Source: Companilactobacillus kimchiensis (lineage in GTDB: Bacteria; Bacillota; Bacilli; Lactobacillales; Lactobacillaceae). From it: 64,000 bases of DNA. The notes under the pieces were generated by a model, which was not told the DNA's origin, did not search any database, and worked only from the letters and a program-made list of their open reading frames with translations. The position numbers and the translations under genes are program-made. Numbering within the stretch: the stretch's first letter is position 1; each line of letters starts with the position of its first letter. Positions 43,592-52,402 of the stretch are shown piece by piece. The DNA is taken from the NCBI RefSeq assembly GCF_001438805.1, contig NZ_JQCF01000009.1:26703-90702 (forward strand). Direction: 5' to 3'.

Positions 43592-44515
43592 ATGACAAGA
43601 AAAGTAGCAATTATTGGAATGGGAAATGTTGGTGCAGCTAGTGCACATTATATTGTATCGAATGGATTTGTTGATGACTTGGTTTTGATTGACATCAATG
43701 AGAAAAAGGTTAAATCCGATGCATTGGATTTTGAGGACGCGATGGCTAACTTGCCATTCCATACCAATATTTTTGTTAATGATTACTCACAATTAGATGA
43801 TACCGATGTAATTATCTCCGCTGTTGGTAATATTAAATTACAGGATCGAGTAGAGCCTGATCGTTTTGCCGAATTGGAATTCACTAGCAATGCGGTGACG
43901 GAAGTGGCTGAACAAATCAAACAGACTAAATTTAATGGTGAAATCGTTGTTATCAGTAATCCTAATGACGTAATGGTTTCAATTTATCAACAAGTGACTG
44001 GTTTGCCAAAGAAACAAGTTATGGGGACTGGGACTTTACTAGATTCAGCTAGGATGAAACGTGCCGTTGGTGCTGCTTTGAAGGTTGACCCTAGATCAGT
44101 TTCTGGATATAACTTGGGTGAACATGGTAATTCTCAATTCACTGCCTGGTCGACAGTTAAAGTTTTGGATCATTCAATTGATGAATTGGCTAAAACTGAA
44201 GGACTCGATTTGGATAAACTGAATGAAGATATTCGGATGGGTGGTTTCACGGTCTTCAGTGGGAAAAAATATACTAATTATGGTATTTCAACTGCTGCAG
44301 TTAGATTGACGATGGCAATTTTGAATGATGCTTATATTGAATTACCAGTTTCTAATTTCCGTGAAGAGTATGGCGTTTACCTATCATATCCAGCCATTAT
44401 TGGACGTGAAGGGATAATTAAACAGATTCAATTGGATCTTCCACAAGAAGAATTGGATAAATTACAATATTCTGCTGATTATATTAAGAGCAAATTGCCT
44501 GAGGCAATTAAGTAA
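43592..44515 (+). CDS. L-2-hydroxyisocaproate/L-lactate dehydrogenase family, second copy
   Basis: 307 residues. Same motifs as the first copy: [21 protein letters not shown] with the catalytic His, and substrate loop VEPDRFAELEFTSNAVTE. That loop is closer to known L-HicDH (GDRFAELKFTS) than the first copy's, so this is the better candidate for true hydroxyisocaproate dehydrogenase. It follows an 800-bp gap with composite repeat 5 and ends at a strong terminator. Confidence 0.9.
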   Translation: MTRKVAIIGMGNVGAASAHYIVSNGFVDDLVLIDINEKKVKSDALDFEDAMANLPFHTNIFVNDYSQLDDTDVIISAVGNIKLQDRVEPDRFAELEFTSNAVTEVAEQIKQTKFNGEIVVISNPNDVMVSIYQQVTGLPKKQVMGTGTLLDSARMKRAVGAALKVDPRSVSGYNLGEHGNSQFTAWSTVKVLDHSIDELAKTEGLDLDKLNEDIRMGGFTVFSGKKYTNYGISTAAVRLTMAILNDAYIELPVSNFREEYGVYLSYPAIIGREGIIKQIQLDLPQEELDKLQYSADYIKSKLPEAIK

Positions 44516-44564
44516 TATAATAGAAGAAATGAGACTAAAAAATGAATATATGAAAAATTAGTCA

Positions 44565-44607
44565 AAAAAAGAGAACGATGGCATAACGCCACGTTCTCTT
44601 TTTTTAT
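44565..44607 (+). terminator. Terminator after the second hicDH
   Basis: AAAAAGAGAACG pairs with CGTTCTCTTTTT around ATGGCATAACGCCA, ending in seven T. Confidence 0.9.
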
Positions 44608-44673
44608 CCGGTGATAGCAAGCTGATAACTTATTATTGATTAACATTAATGAAAAAAGACTATACATATGAAA

Positions 44674-44736
44674 AAGTGGTAAGACCAATTTTACAAGTGG
44701 TATCTTTTGCTAGTGGTATTAAAAAAAGTACCACTT
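44674..44736 (+). promoter_or_regulatory. Cluster of GntR-type operators before the amino-sugar operon
   Basis: Sites in order: AAGTGGTAAGACCAATT (44674, TGGT/ACCA palindrome), AAGTGGTATC (44695), TAGTGGTATT (44711) and AGTACCACTT (44727). The last two form an inverted repeat AGTGGTA/TACCACT. They resemble NagR/AgaR-like operators and should be bound by the GntR regulator encoded next. Confidence 0.6.
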
Positions 44737-44878
44737 AGAATTTAATGCTTCACAAACCTTGATAACACTGATAATTCCTAATAAACCACTGTGAAAACGG
44801 TCTATTCCGGTTGTTGTTTTATTTTTTGTAACCGGATACAATGGTCTCGTGGTTGATACCAGAAAGGATTCGATTCGT

Positions 44879-45595
44879 ATGAAAATTACTCTTCAAGAAC
44901 AGTTAATCAACTTGCTGACTAATTACATTCAAACTTTACCAGCCAATGCTAAATTACCTTCCGAAAGGGAAATAGCTGAAAAGTATGAGTTATCCAGAAC
45001 AACCGTTAGAGCCGCATTGATGGAACTAGAGGTCACTGGAATGATTCGTCGGGTTCATGGTAAGGGAACTTTTGTTAATAGAGTTGATCTAAATAGCGAT
45101 TTGAATAGTAGCTACAGTTTCAACAAGCAGATGATTTCACTGGGGAAAAAACCACAAACTAAAATTCTTAGTTTTGAACGGAAGGAGGCTAATGCATACT
45201 TCGCTAAGAATTTAGAAACTGAAGTGGGCAGTCAAATCATTAAGTTAAAGCGACTCCGTTTTGCCGATGGAATACCGGTGATGTTGGAGCGAACTTACTT
45301 ACCGGCTGAGCATTTCAGTTTAATGACTGAATCGATGTTGAGTAATCGATCATTATATTCAGTTTTTTCTGAAGAATTCAATGAACAAGTTTATTACGCT
45401 GATGAGTATTTTCTAGCAGGCATCACTAGTGCTAATGATAGTAAATATCTTGAGAGTAAAGAAGGCGCGCCTTGTTTGAATCTCAGACGACAAACTTATG
45501 ATCCACATAATCAAATTATTGAGTTCACATTGAGTGTTGCGAGAAGTGATCAATTTGCTTATCACATTCGACACGATATCAGTAACAAATCCTAA
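44879..45595 (+). CDS. GntR/UTRA regulator of the amino-sugar PTS operon
   Basis: 238 residues. HTH (KLPSEREIAEKYELSRTTVRAALMELE) at 20-80 and UTRA domain (IIKLKRLRFADGIPVMLERTYLP; LRRQTYDPHNQIIEFT). AAAGGAT upstream marks the ATG at 44879; an upstream GTG frame is less likely. First gene of a run through EIIB, EIIC, EIID, EIIA, hydrolase and AgaS, all on the plus strand with short gaps, so probably an autoregulated operon responding to a phosphorylated amino sugar (inference). Confidence 0.9.
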   Translation: MKITLQEQLINLLTNYIQTLPANAKLPSEREIAEKYELSRTTVRAALMELEVTGMIRRVHGKGTFVNRVDLNSDLNSSYSFNKQMISLGKKPQTKILSFERKEANAYFAKNLETEVGSQIIKLKRLRFADGIPVMLERTYLPAEHFSLMTESMLSNRSLYSVFSEEFNEQVYYADEYFLAGITSANDSKYLESKEGAPCLNLRRQTYDPHNQIIEFTLSVARSDQFAYHIRHDISNKS

Positions 45596-45628
45596 AGAAG
45601 AGTAGTTAATATTTGGAGGTATAAAGAT

Positions 45629-46117
45629 ATGGGTATTATTGCAGTTAGAATTGATGAAAGATTAATTCATGGACAAGTGGCCAACTTATGGACAACTAAA
45701 TTACAAGCATCAAGAATTATGGTAGTTGATAACGAAATTATAAAGAGTGACATTCAAAAAACTGCCCTTAAGTTAGCAAAACCAGCTGGGGTTAATCTAA
45801 GTATTTTAGGTACTAAGAAATCTTCAGCAAATATCTTAGCCGGCAAGTATGATTCACAAAAAGTCTTCCTTGTTGTTAAAAAACCAGGAACACTTGTAGA
45901 CATGGTTAACGAAGGTGTTAAGTTCGATACGATCAATGTTGGTAATATGTCACAAAAAGACACAACACAACATTTAACACAATCAATCAATGTTACCGAT
46001 GATGATTACGACGCATTCCACAAACTCTTTGACGCAGGAATTAAAGTTACTGCTCAAATGGTTCCTAGTGATCCAATCAAAGACTTTGAAGGTATCCTAA
46101 AGGACTACAAAAAATAG
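45629..46117 (+). CDS. PTS EIIB, mannose family
   Basis: 162 residues. Phosphoryl carrier between EIIA and the sugar, with the active His in RIDERLIHGQVANLW (about residue 15). Full length for the mannose/sorbose EIIB family. GGAGG upstream. Second gene of the operon, feeding EIIC/EIID encoded next. Confidence 0.93.
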   Translation: MGIIAVRIDERLIHGQVANLWTTKLQASRIMVVDNEIIKSDIQKTALKLAKPAGVNLSILGTKKSSANILAGKYDSQKVFLVVKKPGTLVDMVNEGVKFDTINVGNMSQKDTTQHLTQSINVTDDDYDAFHKLFDAGIKVTAQMVPSDPIKDFEGILKDYKK

Positions 46118-46139
46118 ATTGTAATAGGGGGAAATGAAC

Positions 46140-47072
46140 ATGAGTTTTACAATTGTTCAAATATTGCTTTTAACGGCATATTCTATGTATAACATTTATG
46201 ATGAATTGCAAATGAATTCATCATTGAGTCAACCCGTATGGGCCGGAATGATTTCTGGTTTGATCATGGGTGATATGAAGACCGGACTAATCATTGGTGC
46301 TGCTCTTCAATTAACAGTTCTAGGTGTTGGTACATTCGGTGGTGCTTCAAAAATCGATGCTAACTCAGGTACTGTTTTGGCAACAGCCTTTTCAATCGGT
46401 ACAGGTATGAAAGCTGCTACAGCTATCGCCGCTATCGGTGTTCCCGTTGCTGCACTTCTAACATCATTTGATATTCTTGCTAGATTTACTAACACATATT
46501 TCCAACACAAAGTTGATAAGGATATTGAAAACTTCAACTACAAAGGTATTGAAAGACACACTATCTTAGGTGCATTACCATGGTGTCTATCACGTGGTAT
46601 TCCTGTATTCTTGGCTTTAGCTCTAGGTCAAGGTGTTGTTAAGACAATGGTTACATATCTAAACGGAGATCTACAATGGTTGAACACTGGTCTACAAACA
46701 GCCGGTGCTACACTTCCAGCCGTAGGTTTCGCTATCTTGCTTCACTACTTACCAGTTAAGAAACACATCGCTTACTTGATCCTTGGTTTCACAATAACAG
46801 CTTTACTATCAACAGTCTTTACAAATATCCAAACACTTGGCGCCGGTCTAGGTGTTGCAAGTAAAGCCTTTACAACAACATTCAACGCTCTTCCAATGTT
46901 AGCTATTGCCTTAATCGGTGGTGCTTTTGCAATTCTTGAATATAAGAAATCTATGGCTAAAATGACTTCAGCTCCAGCCGCAGGATCAAACAATAGTGGT
47001 TCTGATGACGAAGACGAAGATGATGAAATTGAAGATGCTAATGGGGAGGTCGACGGTGATGAAGAAGAATAA
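46140..47072 (+). CDS. PTS EIIC, mannose family, with acidic tail
   Basis: 310 residues, about eight membrane helices, starting SFTIVQILLLTAYSMYNIYD and with GLIIGAALQLTVLGVGTFGG of the Man-family EIIC. The last ~30 residues are Asp/Glu-rich (SDDEDEDDEIEDANGEVDGD), unusual for the family. GGGGG fits the ATG at 46140 rather than 46134. The 3' end overlaps the EIID start by 14 bp, and the tail-coding DNA holds its ribosome site. Confidence 0.92.
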   Translation: MSFTIVQILLLTAYSMYNIYDELQMNSSLSQPVWAGMISGLIMGDMKTGLIIGAALQLTVLGVGTFGGASKIDANSGTVLATAFSIGTGMKAATAIAAIGVPVAALLTSFDILARFTNTYFQHKVDKDIENFNYKGIERHTILGALPWCLSRGIPVFLALALGQGVVKTMVTYLNGDLQWLNTGLQTAGATLPAVGFAILLHYLPVKKHIAYLILGFTITALLSTVFTNIQTLGAGLGVASKAFTTTFNALPMLAIALIGGAFAILEYKKSMAKMTSAPAAGSNNSGSDDEDEDDEIEDANGEVDGDEEE

Positions 47073-47874
47073 AGAATATACATTAACTAAACAGGATTAC
47101 AAACAAATTAATAAACGTAGTTTGTTTGGATTCCAAATGGGTTGGAATTATGAAAGAATGCAAGGTTCAGGTTACTTATATACAATCTTGCCACAATTGA
47201 GAAAAATTTATGGTGATGGCACTCCAGAGCTTAAAGAAGCTATGAAGACTCATAACCAATTCTTCAACACAAGTAATTTCTTTAACACAATTATTACAGG
47301 TATTGATCTTGCCATTGAAGGCAAGGAAGGTGTCGATTCACTAGATACTGTTGCTGGTATTAAGACTGGTCTTATGGGACCATTCGCCGCTATCGGTGAT
47401 TCATTGTTTGCTGCTTTGGTACCAACAATCATGGGTGCTATCGCTGCAACTATGGCTGCTCAAGGTAACCCATTAGGATTATTCCTTTGGTTAGCTGTTA
47501 ACATCGCTATTATGGTCTTCCGTTGGAAACAACTTCACTTTGCTTACAAGACAGGTACAAAACTTGTTTCTGAAATGCAAGGTCAATTGAATGCTTTAAC
47601 AGATGCTGCTACTTTGCTTGGTGTCTTCATCGTTGGTGCTTTGATTGCAAGTATGATCAATATCCAAGTTCCACTAGTTGCTCACTTAGGGAAGGTTTCA
47701 TTGAGTGTTCAAAGTAACATCGATATGATTCTTCCAAAGCTAGTTCCAGCCTGTGTCGTAGGTCTTGTTTACTGGTTATTAGGTAAGAAGGGTATGACAT
47801 CTACAAAAGTTATCTTTATCGTTATTATCTTCGCTATTGCTCTTTCAGCAATCGGTGTACTTGGCAAAATCTAG
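47059..47874 (+). CDS. PTS EIID, mannose family
   Basis: 271 residues. Begins TLTKQDYKQINKRSLFGFQ and contains the NFERMQGSGYLY-like block (NYERMQGSGYLY) and GPFAAIGDSLF typical of EIID, with C-terminal helices. It forms the membrane channel with EIIC. The GGGGAGG nine bases upstream sets the ATG at 47059; the reading frame opens earlier inside EIIC. Mannose-family EIIC/EIID complexes are also receptors for class IIa bacteriocins. Confidence 0.93.
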   Translation: MKKNKEYTLTKQDYKQINKRSLFGFQMGWNYERMQGSGYLYTILPQLRKIYGDGTPELKEAMKTHNQFFNTSNFFNTIITGIDLAIEGKEGVDSLDTVAGIKTGLMGPFAAIGDSLFAALVPTIMGAIAATMAAQGNPLGLFLWLAVNIAIMVFRWKQLHFAYKTGTKLVSEMQGQLNALTDAATLLGVFIVGALIASMINIQVPLVAHLGKVSLSVQSNIDMILPKLVPACVVGLVYWLLGKKGMTSTKVIFIVIIFAIALSAIGVLGKI

Positions 47875-47887
47875 GAGGAATTAAATT

Positions 47888-48313
47888 ATGGCATTAATCT
47901 TGATGAGTCACGGAAATATGGCAATTGAAACGTTGAAATCAGCTGAATTAATTATTGGAGATCTACCTGAAACAGTAGCCTTAGGACTACAAAAATCAGA
48001 TGGTCCGGAAGATTTAAAAGCTAAGGCTGATGCTGAAATTAAAAAGTATTATGGAAAAGAACCTGTTTATTTAATCGTTGATCTACTTGGTGGTACACCA
48101 GGTAACGTCGCTGTTAATTTGACACAAGCTTATCCTGAAATGCATGTTATTTCTGGCTTGAATTTACCAATGGTTATTAATTATGCTAACCAAAAATTCA
48201 TTGGTTCAGATATTAAAATCGCTGATTTATTGAAAGAAGCCAAAGATGGCATTGTTGATGTAAATGCCTTCTTAAACGCTGATTCTGACGAGGATGACGA
48301 AGAGGATGAATAA
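47888..48313 (+). CDS. PTS EIIA, mannose family, with acidic tail
   Basis: 141 residues. The active His lies in LMSHGNMAIE (about residue 8), and GGTPGNVA is the family fingerprint. The protein ends in NADSDEDDEEDE, a second acidic tail in the same operon. GGAGGAATT upstream. Overlaps the next gene by eight bases. Confidence 0.93.
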   Translation: MALILMSHGNMAIETLKSAELIIGDLPETVALGLQKSDGPEDLKAKADAEIKKYYGKEPVYLIVDLLGGTPGNVAVNLTQAYPEMHVISGLNLPMVINYANQKFIGSDIKIADLLKEAKDGIVDVNAFLNADSDEDDEEDE

Positions 48314-50321
48314 TCCTTACCGTTATACTCTGAGGTTAGCAATTGATAAGAATGTTTATGATGCTGATAAAAAACAAAAGTTAATTGATTTTATTAAAGA
48401 AGCTCATATTTCAGATGTTGCCTTTTTTCTCAATCAAGAAGAATTGTCAGATACTCATATTACTTTAGATAAGGCTCAAGAGTTAATTAATGATGTTAAT
48501 GAAATTAGTCAACCACTAAAGGAACTTGGTATTACAGTCAGTTTGAATCCATGGACGACCCTAAATCATTCTGATCGCGGGATTCCTATCAAACCAGAAC
48601 TTGATATCAAACCAATGGTTAACTATCAAGGAATTAAAAGTTTATCGATGGCTTGTCCAGGATATGCCGGTTGGGCTGATTATATCAGTGATATCTATGC
48701 TATCTGGGCCAGCATCCATCCAAATGAACTGTGGTTAGAGGATGACTTCAGACATTATAAGAATGCTCCCTTTGCCTTAGGTTGTTTCTGTGAAGATCAC
48801 ATGAAGCAATATAACGACATTTTGGGAACTGACTTATCACGTGAAGATTTCGTTCAAAGAATGTTCACGGGTGGAGAAAATAAATATCGTAATGCTTATT
48901 TAAAAGTCGCACGTGCGGAAATTTTACATGTTGCACATATGATTGAACAACGAGTTCATGAAGTTTCACCAACAACAACGCTTGGTTTAATGAGTTCATG
49001 GCCAGAGGTTCACGCTCTTGAAGGACGTGATTGGCAAAAATTGTTAGACGAGTTGAGTGGTGAAAATACGCCAGCAGTATCACGTCCACATTTACCAGCA
49101 TATAACGAGGTCAGTCCTCAACAATATGCACGTGATTTTGAGAAGTATACAGTGGCTACTCGAACTGAGATCGGTGCAAATCATAAGATCTATCCAGAAA
49201 TGGAAAGTTTCTTGTATTCACCTTATGCTAAGTCAAATAAATTTACACAATTTCAATTAGATACAACTAGTTTGGTTCATGCCAACGGAGTGCTACTTAA
49301 TATGTTCAGTATGATGGGCGATGGTATCAATACAACATATCGTTATGCCTCCCTGCTAAAAAGCGATAAAGAATATCTCGATTTCTTAAATGCTAATGGT
49401 ATCGACATCGAACATCGTAGTGGGGTTATCGTTCCCATGAATCAAGACGTAGCACAGACAAAGATTGATACCGAGGGTACCTTAGAAGGTTTGATGGCGT
49501 CGCAAACACAATGGCTAGAGTTGCTTTCCACAATGGGAATTGCAACGAAACCACTCAATTATCTTGATCAGGAAATCAAAAATAAGTGTGTTGCGATTAC
49601 TGGAAACTTTCTAAATACTTTGTCAGATGAACAGATTCAAGCAATATTTACTCGTAATTTCATCCTTTTGGATGGGGATGCAGTAGTTATTTTGAATCAA
49701 CGTAATCTATTGAAATTAATTAATGCGACAAGTATCGAAGTTTTGAAGAATCGTTCCGGACAACAATCATTTGAGCAGTTCGACGGTGAGAGTATCTCAG
49801 GTATCAACAATCCTCGATTGACGATGCTAACTCATACCGGCGACTACGTAAAAATTAAATATCACCCTTCAGTTAAAGTACATTCATCAGCATACGATCG
49901 TTTAGAGAACAAACTAGGACCAGCCACAGTGAGTGGCGATAAGTTCTATTGTCTACCAATGATGGATTCTCCAAAATATGGTTGGCAAGCTCAATATACT
50001 GATATTCGTGAGGGCGACTTAAAGCATTTCTTTGAAGAACAGTTAAGCGTGCCACATTTAGTTAATATGTACAATTGCAAGATGGTCATCGATGATAACC
50101 AATCAGAAATGATTATCAGTAACTGGTCAATTGATGATGTTGATGGGATTAATTTCTTCTTAAAGGATCGCAATGTTAGAAAAGTTTCGCTAACTTATCG
50201 TGATTCCAACAATCAAATGCAAAATGAAGTCTTAGAAGTGTCATTAGACGCAGCGGGAATTTATCACGTTGACTTCACTGTTAAGGAATTAGCAGTTATT
50301 CACATTAAATTCTTAGAGTAA
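48306..50321 (+). CDS. Probable glycoside hydrolase of unassigned family, 671 aa
   Basis: I do not recognise the family. The first ~400 residues look like a TIM barrel of the glycosidase type: VSLNPWTTLNHSDRG, KSLSMACPGYAGWADY, LWLEDDFRHYKNAPFALGCFCEDH with a buried Glu/Asp, and IYPEMESFLYSP with a second Glu; the C-terminal part is beta-rich (LTMLTHTGDYVKIKYHPSVK). No signal peptide, so it acts on a phosphorylated sugar in the cytoplasm. It overlaps the EIIA gene and precedes agaS, so it probably cleaves the imported disaccharide. Another start at 48294 is possible. Confidence 0.7.
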   Translation: MNNPYRYTLRLAIDKNVYDADKKQKLIDFIKEAHISDVAFFLNQEELSDTHITLDKAQELINDVNEISQPLKELGITVSLNPWTTLNHSDRGIPIKPELDIKPMVNYQGIKSLSMACPGYAGWADYISDIYAIWASIHPNELWLEDDFRHYKNAPFALGCFCEDHMKQYNDILGTDLSREDFVQRMFTGGENKYRNAYLKVARAEILHVAHMIEQRVHEVSPTTTLGLMSSWPEVHALEGRDWQKLLDELSGENTPAVSRPHLPAYNEVSPQQYARDFEKYTVATRTEIGANHKIYPEMESFLYSPYAKSNKFTQFQLDTTSLVHANGVLLNMFSMMGDGINTTYRYASLLKSDKEYLDFLNANGIDIEHRSGVIVPMNQDVAQTKIDTEGTLEGLMASQTQWLELLSTMGIATKPLNYLDQEIKNKCVAITGNFLNTLSDEQIQAIFTRNFILLDGDAVVILNQRNLLKLINATSIEVLKNRSGQQSFEQFDGESISGINNPRLTMLTHTGDYVKIKYHPSVKVHSSAYDRLENKLGPATVSGDKFYCLPMMDSPKYGWQAQYTDIREGDLKHFFEEQLSVPHLVNMYNCKMVIDDNQSEMIISNWSIDDVDGINFFLKDRNVRKVSLTYRDSNNQMQNEVLEVSLDAAGIYHVDFTVKELAVIHIKFLE

Positions 50322-50349
50322 AATTTATATGGAGAAGGGATTCAATATC

Positions 50350-51522
50350 ATGTTTAAAAAAACCGATCAAGAACTAGAAAAAATGGGTGCCATCATTACA
50401 ACCCGTGAAATTCAACAACAACCAAAATTATGGCAAGAGGCTTTTGATAACTACACTGCTAAAAAATCAGAAATAGATAACTTTCTTGATAAAGTAACTT
50501 CGACGTTTCCTAATCAAAAAATTAGAGTTATCTTCACTGGTGCTGGAACATCAGCCTATGTAGGTGACACGCTCAGACCATATTTAAACCGTGCTGGCGA
50601 TACTTCACACTTTGTATTTGAAACGATTCCCACAACTGATATTGTTTCAGCTCCATTAGACAATCTAAGAAGTGATGATCCAACGATTCTTGTATCATTT
50701 GCTAGAAGTGGTAACTCTCCAGAGAGTGTTGCAACTGTAGAACTAGCTGAAAAGCTCATCAAGAATTTATATCAAATCACTATCACTTGTGCGCCAGAAG
50801 GACATTTGGCTACTAAAGCCGAAAATGAAGATGGCAATCTTTTACTTCTACAACCAGCACTTTCAAATGATAAGGGATTTGCTATGACTGGAAGTTTCTC
50901 TTGCATGACTTTGACAGCTGCGTTGATCTTCGATACAAGTGATGAAGCTAAAAAAGCAGCTTGGGTTGATACAATGATCAAGATGGGTGACGAAGTTATC
51001 AGCCGTGAGGATGAGATTCAAGCTTATGCTGATCTTGACTATGACCGGATTACATATCTTGGTAGTGGTTCACTTTCAGGACTTACTCGTGAAGCCCAAT
51101 TGAAAGTTCTAGAATTAACTGCCGGAGCTTTGACAACAATCTTTGATTCATCAATGGGATTCCGTCATGGTCCAAAGTCATATGTTAACGGTAAGACAAT
51201 CGTCTTTGACTTCATGGGTAACGATAAATATACACGTCAATATGATGTTGATATTTTGGAAGAGATTAAAGCTGATGAAATTTGTGAGAAAGTTGTTGGA
51301 GTCGGTACATCTGATGACAATGACTTCTCAGGCGACAATTTCTTCATTAAGGCCGGGGACAAAGATCTTCCAGAATTATATCAAGCATTGCCAGATGTAG
51401 TGTTTGCACAAACATTTGCTTTGATGAACTCAATCAAAGTCAACAACACACCTGATACACCATCAGCAAGCGGTACAGTTAACCGTGTTGTCAAAGGTGT
51501 AACAATTCACGATTATGAATAG
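50350..51522 (+). CDS. agaS: AgaS-type sugar isomerase/deaminase, SIS domains
   Basis: 390 residues with two SIS domains: GAGTSAYVGDTL, LVSFARSGNSPESVA and GSGSLSGLTREAQLKVLELTAG, then FRHGPKSYVNGKTIV. AgaS acts on galactosamine-6-phosphate (deaminase/isomerase) in N-acetylgalactosamine pathways. The ATG at 50350 follows GGAGAAGGG by ten bases; an upstream in-frame ATG overlaps the ribosome site. With the nearby deacetylases it suggests use of a GalNAc- or GlcNAc-containing sugar. Confidence 0.9.
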   Translation: MFKKTDQELEKMGAIITTREIQQQPKLWQEAFDNYTAKKSEIDNFLDKVTSTFPNQKIRVIFTGAGTSAYVGDTLRPYLNRAGDTSHFVFETIPTTDIVSAPLDNLRSDDPTILVSFARSGNSPESVATVELAEKLIKNLYQITITCAPEGHLATKAENEDGNLLLLQPALSNDKGFAMTGSFSCMTLTAALIFDTSDEAKKAAWVDTMIKMGDEVISREDEIQAYADLDYDRITYLGSGSLSGLTREAQLKVLELTAGALTTIFDSSMGFRHGPKSYVNGKTIVFDFMGNDKYTRQYDVDILEEIKADEICEKVVGVGTSDDNDFSGDNFFIKAGDKDLPELYQALPDVVFAQTFALMNSIKVNNTPDTPSASGTVNRVVKGVTIHDYE

Positions 51523-51539
51523 AAATAGTAACGTCAAAA

Positions 51540-51573
51540 AGGTTGGAACATTAAATTGTTTCAACCTTTTATT
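51540..51573 (+). terminator. Terminator after agaS
   Basis: AAAAGGTTGGAACA pairs with TGTTTCAACCTTTT; a sister of this hairpin lies after the first nagA (53602). Confidence 0.85.
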
Positions 51574-51740
51574 TGAAAATCGTATGTGTTTAAGTGTCTA
51601 ATTATAAATATAGAGATTTTTTCCCAAGTATGCTTAGAAATTTCAAATTACATAAACTGAAAATAATAAACTAACTCGGAGCAAGGAAGAAAAAATGGCT
51701 CTTTCCGAAATTTGGTTAAAACGGGAGTTTGTTGAAATAT

Positions 51741-51904
51741 CCGTCGTCCGCACAAATACTGATTGGGCTGGAACATAGCCGGCACAACTTGAAGCCAATG
51801 AAGACCACATTGTCTTCAAGATTGGCCTTTGACTAAGCTGGCAAAAATCGCCAACTAAGTCAAATTTGGCTATTGAGCCCATCAGCATTTGTACTCCCGA
51901 CTAG
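51741..51904 (+). repeat. Long palindromic repeat, copy K (forward)
   Basis: CCGTCGTCC to CCCGACTAG. Outer arms GCACAAATACTGATTGGGCT and GAGCCCATCAGCATTTGT pair; inner arms CCAATGA...CATTGTCTTCAAG and GACTAAGCTGGC/GCCAACTAAGTC. Both ends deviate by one base from other copies. Left half of composite 6. Confidence 0.85.
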
Positions 51905-52053
51905 GGTATTTCTTTATTGTTTTATCAACGAAAAATATTTTAAATTAAAAATCTATATTAACTTAGTTTTTATATTTGCTAATACGGGTTTTTCAATTAC
52001 AGAATAAACATATATTCTTAAAGAATCATTTATCAAATATAGAAACAACTATC

Positions 52054-52222
52054 TAGTCTGTAGCGACAGCAATTCGGGGGCTCAGCAGTGAAATTTTCTC
52101 TTATCTAGCGTTTCTTGCTAGATTAGTGAAAGACTCGATTTTGAAACAATTTTGTACTTCAAATTGGTTCAAAACGATGTCCACTGCGTTCCAGTCCCCC
52201 GATATTGCCGAGCGGAAGACGG
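52054..52222 (-). repeat. Long palindromic repeat, copy L (reverse)
   Basis: TAGTCTGTA to GGAAGACGG. Almost identical to copy H, but the inner arm reads ATCTAGC/GCTAGAT instead of ACCTAGC/GCTAGGT, a paired change. Between K and L a degenerate hairpin (AAAAATCTATATTAA with TAATACGGGTTTTT) holds the central position. Confidence 0.88.
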
Positions 52223-52402
52223 AAGCATAATAATAACTCCGTTAATTTAAGCTTTAACTAAACTTAAGTAAGAACCAAATTTTACTTATTCGGCTGGTTG
52301 TACCCGCTATGATCTAGCTAATTTTTTCTTCCTTGGGGAGAGTGAAATCCCACTTCTATCCTGATTTAAGAAATATTTATCAAAATTAAAAGGAGACTAA
52401 TA

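Noticed and set aside
46772..47083. 103-codon minus-strand Ser-rich frame
   Set aside because: Mirror of the acidic EIIC tail; GA-rich DNA read backwards gives Ser runs.
51643..51888. 81-codon minus-strand frame
   Set aside because: It lies inside palindromic repeat copy K, has no ribosome site and is explained by the repeat.
26180..52222. Repeated palindromes considered as a CRISPR array
   Set aside because: Copies are thousands of bases apart, about 165 bp long and in both orientations, with no regular spacers and no cas genes.
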